Source: Ahaetulla prasina (lineage: Eukaryota; Chordata; Lepidosauria; Squamata; Colubridae). From it: a stretch of 64,000 bases of DNA. A program made the position numbers and the translations under genes. Below the pieces are notes generated by a model. It made no database searches and was not told the origin of the DNA. It was given only the letters and a program-made list of their open reading frames with translations. Below are positions 58,533 through 64,000 of this stretch, piece by piece; position 1 is the first letter of the stretch, and every line of letters starts with the position of its first letter. The DNA is taken from positions 58,790,711 to 58,854,710 of the forward strand of contig NC_080544.1 of the NCBI RefSeq assembly GCF_028640845.1, given 5' to 3'.

Positions 58533-59990
58533 ATGATGCACTGGAAAATGGCAGCCCTAGAGCCTCTCACCAGCCACCAACTGCAGGAAGGGGACAGAAG
58601 GGCTTCTTCTATAACCCCCCAAGCTGCAGACAGGGCTCCTCCAGCCAAAAAAACAGCTGCCAAAGGAGCAACAGTTTGGAGCCGTAAAATAGCTGTTGCG
58701 GCCAGCAGAGGCTTCAAGGTGGCTGAAAACGATGCCAAACAGCACCGAAAAGCCACTGAGAAAGAACGTACCAAAGTCGAAAAGGCTGACAGAAGCCAAG
58801 GCCTGGGAAACCCTCCCAAGGGAGGAGCTGTCATTTCCTTCCCTTCAGAGGAATGACCATTAGAGTCTTGCAATGAACCAAGCCTCTTGCTCGATATACT
58901 ATTGCGCCTGGTCACCAGATGGTGGTAGAGAGCTGATTTCTTGGAGACACTTGACGAAACTGAGAAGAGTGAGGTAATTCCATCACCCAAGCTTTTCCTG
59001 GACATGGTCCAGAGGCAATGGGTCACTGGACGGTCGCAAACCTTTCTGACGCCCTGCAAACACCAACTGTAGATAGCCCTGTGGCAGCCTTGACATCAGT
59101 TGCATTCCTGCCCACTGATGCAATTGACTGCCTCAAGGCAGCGGACAAGAAGATAGAATTGGCTCTCTGCAGGGCTCACCAGGCGGTGGCCTGGGCAGTA
59201 AAGGCTGCAACTTCCGCTTCATTTTCCAATAGGGCCTCCTTGCTCTGGCTTTGCCAGATGCAAGAAAGGGCCCCTCATGAGGATGTCAGATTTCACCAAG
59301 ACATCAATAAACTGGTGGCTGCCATTGAGTTCGCAGCTGATGCCACCCTGAATGTGGCAAAGTTCACATCTAGATCTATCACTTCCTCGGGTTTTTTTTT
59401 ATTATTTGAATTTATATCCCGCCCTTCTCCGAAGACTCAGGGCAGCTTACATTGTGTTAAGCAATAGACTTCATCCATTTGTATATTATATACAAAGTCA
59501 ACTTTTATTGCCCCCAACAATCTGAGTCCTAATTTTACCTACCTTATAAAGGATGGAAGGCTGAGTCAACCTTGGGCCTGGTGGGACTTGAACTTGCAGT
59601 AATTGCAAGCAGCTGTGTTAATAACAGACTGCTTAGTCTGTTGAGCCACCAGAGGTAACAGCACATCCCCTGTTATGGCTTCGGCATTGGCAGGCTGACA
59701 GCAAGAATAAATGGAAGCTGGCCTCTGCTCCCTTCAAGGGCACCAAGTTGTTCGGGGAGGCCCTGGACCCCATCCTAGTGGACACCAAGGACAGGGGCAA
59801 TGCCATCCTTTTCCTGTACAGGCGAGGCAACCGGCGTCCCTCACCTTATTTTCGGAGGCAGCCTTTTTGGATCTTGATTACAATCAGTCCCAGAGGCCAT
59901 ACCCTGGCAGACAAGACAGACAGGCAGTCCAGTCTGGATTTTTGGAACCATCAACTGTTTCCAAGCAAGCGGCCATTTTTTGGCTCAGGA
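58533..59990 (+). pseudogene. DIRS gag (copy 2, broken)
   Basis: 58533-58856 is a basic, Ala/Lys/Gln-rich N-terminal region. 59018-59390 reads LKAADKKIELALCRAHQAVA, SNRASLLWLCQMQERAPHED and INKLVAAIEFAADATLNVAK with FTSRSITSS, the conserved DIRS gag core. An inverted SINE interrupts at 59395-59655; gag resumes with KLFGEALDPILVDTKDRGNA and RRPSPYFRRQPFW to about 59990. Stops and frameshifts separate the blocks. Confidence 0.8.
59395..59655 (-). mobile_element. tRNA-derived SINE with L2-type tail, inverted, inside DIRS
   Basis: Same family as 45650-45960 on the other strand: the 3' end GCCCTGAGTCTTCGGAGAAG with GGCGGGATATAAATTC at 59410-59445, and the tRNA-like head at 59555-59655 (TGGTGGCTCAACAGACTAAG, AGTTCAAGTCCCACCAGGC). 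It splits the DIRS gag. TSD not determined. Confidence 0.85.
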
Positions 59991-59995
59991 AATCA

Positions 59996-60312
59996 CCCTT
60001 ATTCGGTTGAATAAGTTGCAAAAAATGCTTTTAAAAGGTAAAAAAAAAGGCTCTGATGATCACAGCTGAGCCATGCGATCGTCAGAGCCTTTTTTTACTT
60101 TTAAAAGCATTTTTTACAACTTATTTGGTGGAATAGGTTGTAAAAAAATGCTTTTAAAAATAAAAAAAAGTATCGTGCACCACAGCTGCTCACCCCCACC
60201 CGCACGCTGTTCTACTTACGACATGCCTCTTTTTGGCCTGCACTGCACGTGCACAGAGTGTGCATGTGCAGTCAGCAAACCATTAGTAAACTGGTTCAGA
60301 TTTCACCACTGT
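59996..60312. mobile_element. hAT fragment with a 48-bp foldback, inside DIRS
   Basis: The right end CAGATTTCACCACTG at 60298-60312 is the terminus of the 26376/47428 family. 60010-60061 and 60077-60125 form a near-perfect inverted repeat of about 48 bp with a 15-nt spacer. Matching alternating GTGCA/TGCAC sequence with 47460-47560. The left terminus and a TSD were not found; the element occupies the position of the lost DIRS RT. Confidence 0.75.
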
Positions 60313-60680
60313 CGAGGACTGTGGCTTTTCAATCAACACTGCAAAAAGCCATTGCTCTCCGACCAGGTCAGCCTACAGGCCCTGGCAAAGCGCATCCAGG
60401 ACGAAGATACAGTATCACTGGCACTCCTGTCGCAACTTCTGGGAAAGATCGTGTCTTGCATTTCCAGCATACCATGGGCATGTCTGCATGCCAGGACCCT
60501 ACAGTGGTTTCTCCTGCCTTACCAAAGGACCAGCAGGAGCAACTCAACATTCAGGGTCTGAGTTCTGCAGGAGATACTGCTGTCCTTCCAGTGGTGGATG
60601 TCCCAGGCCATCAACAGGGAATGCCTGTTCAAGGAGCCTGGCTGTCTGACCATCACGACGGATGCCAGCCTCTTCAGCTG
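60313..60680 (+). pseudogene. DIRS RT end and RNase H remnant (copy 2)
   Basis: LLSDQVSLQALAKRIQDEDT followed by LALLSQLLGKIVSCISSIPW and LHARTLQWFLLPYQRTSRSN gives the RT end. Frameshifted RNase H entry around 60580-60670 (WWMSQAINRECLFKEPGC, then TITTDASLF-like). The RT catalytic part and most of RNase H are deleted. Confidence 0.78.
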
Positions 60681-60769
60681 ACACCTAACACCATCCATAG
60701 GCAGGTGGCAGAACTGTCTTTGGTCTTGTCGTATGGGAGTCTGGAGTCTCTCACTAAACATCCTACCGT

Positions 60770-61489
60770 GTGCAGGTTCCACAGGGGCACAACGAACTTG
60801 AGGCCCCCTGTGGTTCACAGGTATCCCACCTGGGACCTGACAAGGTTTTGCATGCTCTCACCGAGGGGCACTTCAAGCCACTAAGATCAGTTATCCTGTG
60901 TTTCCTCACATGTAAGGTAGATGTCCTTGCGGCCATCACGTCGGCCAGACAGATGTCAAAACTGGCAATCCTTTCTGTGAGGAAAGACCTATGTATATTC
61001 CACTCTGACAGGGTGGTCTTACAGTTGGACGCCTCCTTTGTTCCCAAGGTGAATTCCTGGTTCCATAGGGCCCAGGAATTGATACTGCCTGAATTTAGCC
61101 CAGGGCCAAAACATGCCCTGGAGAAGAGATGGCACACCTTGGATGTTAGGAGGGCCCTATGCATTTATATTAAGAAGACTTCTCCCCTCAGGAGGACAGA
61201 GTCCCTATTTGTTTCTTTCCAACCCTCTACTCTGGGCAACAGGGTCACTCCATCAACAGTAGGATGGTGGATTCGGCCGTGCATTGCCAAGGCCTATGAG
61301 TTTCAGGCTCTTTTAGTACCTTGGAGTGTGATGGCCCATTCCACCAGAAGTGCGGCCACAACAGCAGCTTGGGCGACACAGGATATAGAGGAGGTCTGTG
61401 GAGCAGCGGCATGGTCCTCTCCATCTCCTTTTATCACACACTACAAGTTGGACATCTTCACTTTGGCTCAGGTGGCCTTTGGCAGGTGA
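60770..61489 (+). pseudogene. DIRS tyrosine recombinase (copy 2, catalytic part open)
   Basis: An uninterrupted 239-codon frame. It includes VDVLAAITSARQMSKLAILS (first catalytic Arg in SAR), IFHSDRVVLQLDASFVPKVN, KRWHTLDVRRALCIYIKKTS, LGNRVTPSTVGWWIRPCIAK, AHSTRSAATTAAWATQDIEE (HxxR) and FITHYKLDIFTLA (nucleophile Tyr). The Arg, HxxR and Tyr of the tyrosine recombinase family are all present. The N-terminal core-binding domain is absent, so activity is unlikely, but the catalytic half is surprisingly well preserved. The frame ends near the natural C-terminus, AQVAFGR. Confidence 0.85.
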
Positions 61490-61934
61490 ATTCTCCAAAG
61501 GGAACACACTGATCAGGGACTGAGGACCAGACTGTTTCCCACCTGTAGGACAGGGTGGCTAAGTCCCATTCCTGGATTCTCTCTCCTCAGCACAATGGAG
61601 AAGGGGCGTTGGTCCTACCTGACATGCTCCTTCTCATGGCGTTGAGAGAGAGAATCCAGCCCCACCCTGACTAATATCTGGTCCACAGTCCGGGAGAGTC
61701 TCATATTTTCACAGGTCACAAGCCTTGTCATCGCTACGCCTTTGCCAAACTGGGAGGTCACCAGGCAAGGGAGGCATCACCAAAAAAGATGACAGGCTCA
61801 GTCTCCAGGCAGAAGAAAAGAACAACACCCATTCCTAGATTCTCTCTCTCAGCGCCATGAGAAGGAGCATGTCAGGTAGGACCAACACCCCTTCTCTTTG
61901 ATTTCTTTCTATTTTTTGTTTTCCTTACGTTATA

Positions 61935-62310
61935 CAGATAGTCCTTGACTTACAACAGTTCACTTAGTAACCATTCAAAGTTACAATGGCACTAAAAATG
62001 ACTTATGACTGTTTTCCACACTTATGACCATTGAATCATCCCTGTGGTCCCATGATCAAAATTCAGATGCCTGGCAAACAACTCATAATTATGACGGGTG
62101 CAGTGTTCGAGACCATGTGATCCCCTTTTGTGACCTTCTGACAAGGAAATTCAATGGGAAAGTCAGATTTACTTAACAACTGCAGTGATTCACTTAAAAA
62201 CTATGGCAAGAAAAGTCATACAATGGGGCAAAACTCACTTAACAAATGTTTCACTTAGCAACATAAATTTTGGGCACAATTGTAGTCATAAGTTGAGAAC
62301 TGCCTGCATT
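61935..62310. mobile_element. Mariner-like MITE, nearly full length
   Basis: Left end TACAGATAGTCCTTGACTTA, right end TCATAAGTTGAGAACTGCCT, continuing GCA. The ends are inverted repeats with TA at the left edge. Interior landmarks: CACTTAGTAACCATTCAAAG, CCATGTGATCCCCTTTTGTG, AACTGCAGTGATTCACTTA. Best preserved copy of the family in this window. Confidence 0.8.
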
Positions 62311-62355
62311 ATTTTGTATTAGTTTTTATTTTACTTTTAAAAAATCTTTTAGATA

Positions 62356-62443
62356 GATAGACAGATAGATAGATGAAGAAGGAAGGAAGGAAGGAAGGAA
62401 GGAAGGAAGGAAGGAAGGAAGGAAGGAAGGAAGGAAGGAAGGA

Positions 62444-62519
<76 letters not shown>

Positions 62520-62520
62520 A
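62356..62520 (+). repeat. GGAA/GAAA microsatellite
   Basis: A short GATA run (62350-62372), then about 18 GGAA units, then about 19 GAAA units. Open frames here are repeat artefacts. Confidence 0.95.
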
Positions 62521-62824
62521 ACGTCAAGGTGTCAGTCTGTGGACTGAAGTTCAAGAGAAAGTGGGTCATGCAGCAAGACAATCACCCAAAACACACAAAT
62601 TGTATATTTAAAGAATAGCTAAAGCAGAAGAAAGTTAATGTTCTGGAATGGCCAAGTCAAAGTCCTGACCTTAATCCTTTAGAAATGTTGTTGAAGGACC
62701 TGAAACAGGCAGTTCATGTGAGGAAGCTCTTCAAAATCGCTAAGTTGAAGCTGTTCTGTAAGGAGAAATGGGCTAAAATTCCCCCAAGCTCATATTCATC
62801 AACAGTTACTGGAAATGTTTAGTT
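62521..62824 (+). pseudogene. Tc1-like transposase, C-terminal part
   Basis: VKVSVCGLKFKRKWVMQQDN, HPKHTN, then LEWPSQSPDLNPLEMLLKDL and KQAVHVRK. The QQDNxPKHT box and WPSQSPDLNPIE box hold the second Asp and the third catalytic acidic residue of Tc1 DDE enzymes. An in-frame stop at about 62616 follows IFKE, so the copy is dead. Confidence 0.85.
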
Positions 62825-63076
62825 ATAGTAATTGCTGCCCAATAACATCAGTTACTGAAAGCAAAGTTTCACATGCTTTTGCCACACACAAATATGTAAT
62901 CTTGGATCATGTTCCTCAATACATAAATAAACAAGTGTAATGTTTTTTATTCATTTGTTTAATTAGGTTCCCTTCATCTAGTTTTAGAACGTGTGGAGAA
63001 CAGATCATGTTTAAGACATAGTTATGCAGAAATAGTGAAAATTCAAAAAGTTTACAAACTTTTAAGCATCACTCTG

Positions 63077-63445
63077 TTTGTGTGTGCGTGTGTGCACTCA
63101 TACATGTGTAAAATATTTAAAGAAAGTATTTATTATTTATCAACAATAAATAAATGATAGAATCCAACTATTTCAATTACATAAATTGTTTAAACAAAAT
63201 TTAGAAGTAACCTGGAATAAAAAGATGTCACTGAATGTAAGAATACAACAAAAAACTACATAGTTAAATATGTCCTTCTAATTGAACAATCTACAAATAT
63301 TGTAAAACAAATAAATAAAATCACTTGCAAATATTAGTAATGCATTCTTTTGTTGTCACAACAATGCTACTCAGTTAATTCCAAGCAAAATAGGATTTGT
63401 TGACTTGAAATATAAACATCTATTACATTTGCAGATGCTTTCATC
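63077..63445. other. No gene recognised
   Basis: AT-rich sequence with a TGTG-rich start at 63077-63095. No feature recognised. Confidence 0.45.
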
Positions 63446-64000
63446 TACAGATAGTCCTTCACTTACAATCATAATTGGGACTGGAATTTCCATCGTCAAG
63501 TGATGCGGTCATAAAATGAGATTACATGACTATATTGCTTAAGGATGGAAATCCCAGAGTTGCAGTTGTCATTGTTAGGTAAGAATTGTAGGTTGTTAAG
63601 CAACCCATTTCATTCTGGGCTTGTCCCTTCCCAGCCCTGAGCCTCAGTAAGGTAAGGATCAATCTTTGACTCCCTTCCCCATACAACCTATCTCTCATCC
63701 ATCTCTGCCCTCCGGGCTAGCTTGCACCCTGTATACTGTGGCTCAGGAGCTACTTTTGGTTCTTTCTTTCTTTTTAATGCAAAATCCAGTTCTAACTAAG
63801 CGTAGCATCCACAACAGGCATGGCTCATCAGGAATAAAAAGATAATGAAGGTCATCTGGGGCAGTGAAGTACTGGACAAAAATGGCATAAATAGCGGGAA
63901 GCTAGGCAGGTGGGAAGTTAAAATGCTCCTGCTGTTATAAATGCAGACAGGTTGCCAAGCTCCCAAATTTTGATTACGTAGCTGTAGAACACTGCAATGG
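63446..64000. mobile_element. Mariner-like MITE, runs off the window
   Basis: Begins ACAGATAGTCCTTCACTTAC and later contains CAGGTTGCCAAGCTCCCAAA and TTTTGATTACGTAG, matching the family at 8469 and 61935. Between about 63600 and 63930 it carries sequence not seen in the other copies, so it may hold an insertion. The right end lies outside the window. Confidence 0.6.

Larger units (their letters stand above)
58029..61905 (+). mobile_element. DIRS-type tyrosine-recombinase retrotransposon (copy 2)
   Basis: Plus-strand DIRS element of about 3.9 kb inserted into the Tc1 element. Inverted terminal repeats of about 108 bp lie at 58029-58137 and 61745-61852 (shared GAATGGGTGTTGTTCTT, GGAGACTGAGCCTGTCATCT, TTGCCTGGTGACCTCCCAGT). 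The internal complementary region at about 61594-61661 is repeated inverted at 61837-61905. Gag and tyrosine recombinase are recognisable; most of RT and RNase H is missing, and a hAT fragment (59996-60312) and a SINE (59395-59655) lie inside. The terminal repeats differ from those of the copy at 41890, so these are two subfamilies. Confidence 0.9.
56588..63076 (+). mobile_element. Tc1-like DNA transposon, shattered by later insertions
   Basis: Three collinear blocks belong to one Tc1-like transposon. 56588-56880 is the long left inverted repeat and 5' region (TTTGAATTATCCAAATTTCT, GGCAAAAGTCCGTGAACG, GATAATCAGGTGTGA). 57116-57840 is the transposase N-terminal and middle part. 62521-63076 is the transposase C-terminus and right inverted repeat (CATGCTTTTGCCACACACAA, AAGTTTACAAACTTTTAAGC, ATCACTCTG). 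Joined, they sum to about 1.57 kb, normal for Tc1; only about 120 bp around the middle of the gene is missing. Interruptions: SINE 56881-57115, DIRS 58029-61905, MITE 61935-62310, microsatellite 62356-62520. Confidence 0.85.

Noticed and set aside
60770..61489. Phage-like integrase from a recent horizontal transfer
   Set aside because: Although a tyrosine recombinase, it lies in a DIRS element with gag, terminal repeats and complementary region, a normal vertebrate retrotransposon.
62309..62618. Phe/Ser/Leu- and Lys/Glu-rich frames near the Tc1 C-terminus
   Set aside because: Microsatellite translation; only the last 30 codons of the plus-strand frame are real Tc1 sequence.

Overview
This is vertebrate nuclear DNA, almost certainly squamate reptile and most likely snake. 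The evidence is the mix of elements: Sauria-type SINEs, L2-, CR1-, Rex1-, BovB-, R4- and L1-type LINEs, DIRS tyrosine-recombinase retrotransposons, Tc1/mariner and several hAT families, and a GATA/GACA microsatellite. The species is an inference.

The only resident host gene I can support is CNNM2 (a CBS-pair magnesium transport mediator) on the minus strand. Three consecutive coding exons lie at 6969-7112, 3179-3316 and 2101-2270. Together they encode the end of the second CBS domain, the following linker and the start of the cyclic-nucleotide-binding-homology domain. Phases join cleanly. One donor is GC rather than GT. No further exon is visible on either side, so everything above 7112 is most simply the long intron upstream of these exons, and 1-2100 is part of the next intron.

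The rest is a dense, layered transposon landscape. 9.1-14.35 kb holds three L2-type LINEs nested in each other. 21.2-26.3 kb holds an LTR and two minus-strand L2 copies. 26.4-36.9 kb holds hAT elements with readable target-site duplications (TSDs), CR1 and Rex1 LINEs, an LTR and a DIRS relic. 39.0-46.3 kb holds a 1.1-kb hAT element, a minus-strand DIRS element with inverted terminal repeats, a SINE and a BovB end. 48.7-51.8 kb holds an R4 relic, a GATA array and a Rex1 copy split by a CR1. 56.6-63.1 kb holds one Tc1-like transposon blown apart by a SINE, a second DIRS element (itself carrying a SINE and a hAT fragment), a MITE and a microsatellite.

The most striking object is at 53480-56128: a 2.65-kb non-autonomous hAT element with 12-bp terminal inverted repeats (TIRs, one mismatch) and a perfect 8-bp TSD, CTGTATAT. 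It carries what reads as the GC-rich 5' region, start codon, complete first coding exon and splice donor of phosphoglycerate kinase 1 (PGK1). This looks like DNA-transposon capture (transduplication) of a housekeeping promoter plus exon, placed antisense inside the CNNM2 intron. No PGK1 exon 2 is visible in the remaining window. A second notable observation is a UUCG-capped hairpin at the 3' end of the L2-type LINEs that is also present, with a paired shortening of the stem, at the 3' end of tRNA-derived SINEs here.
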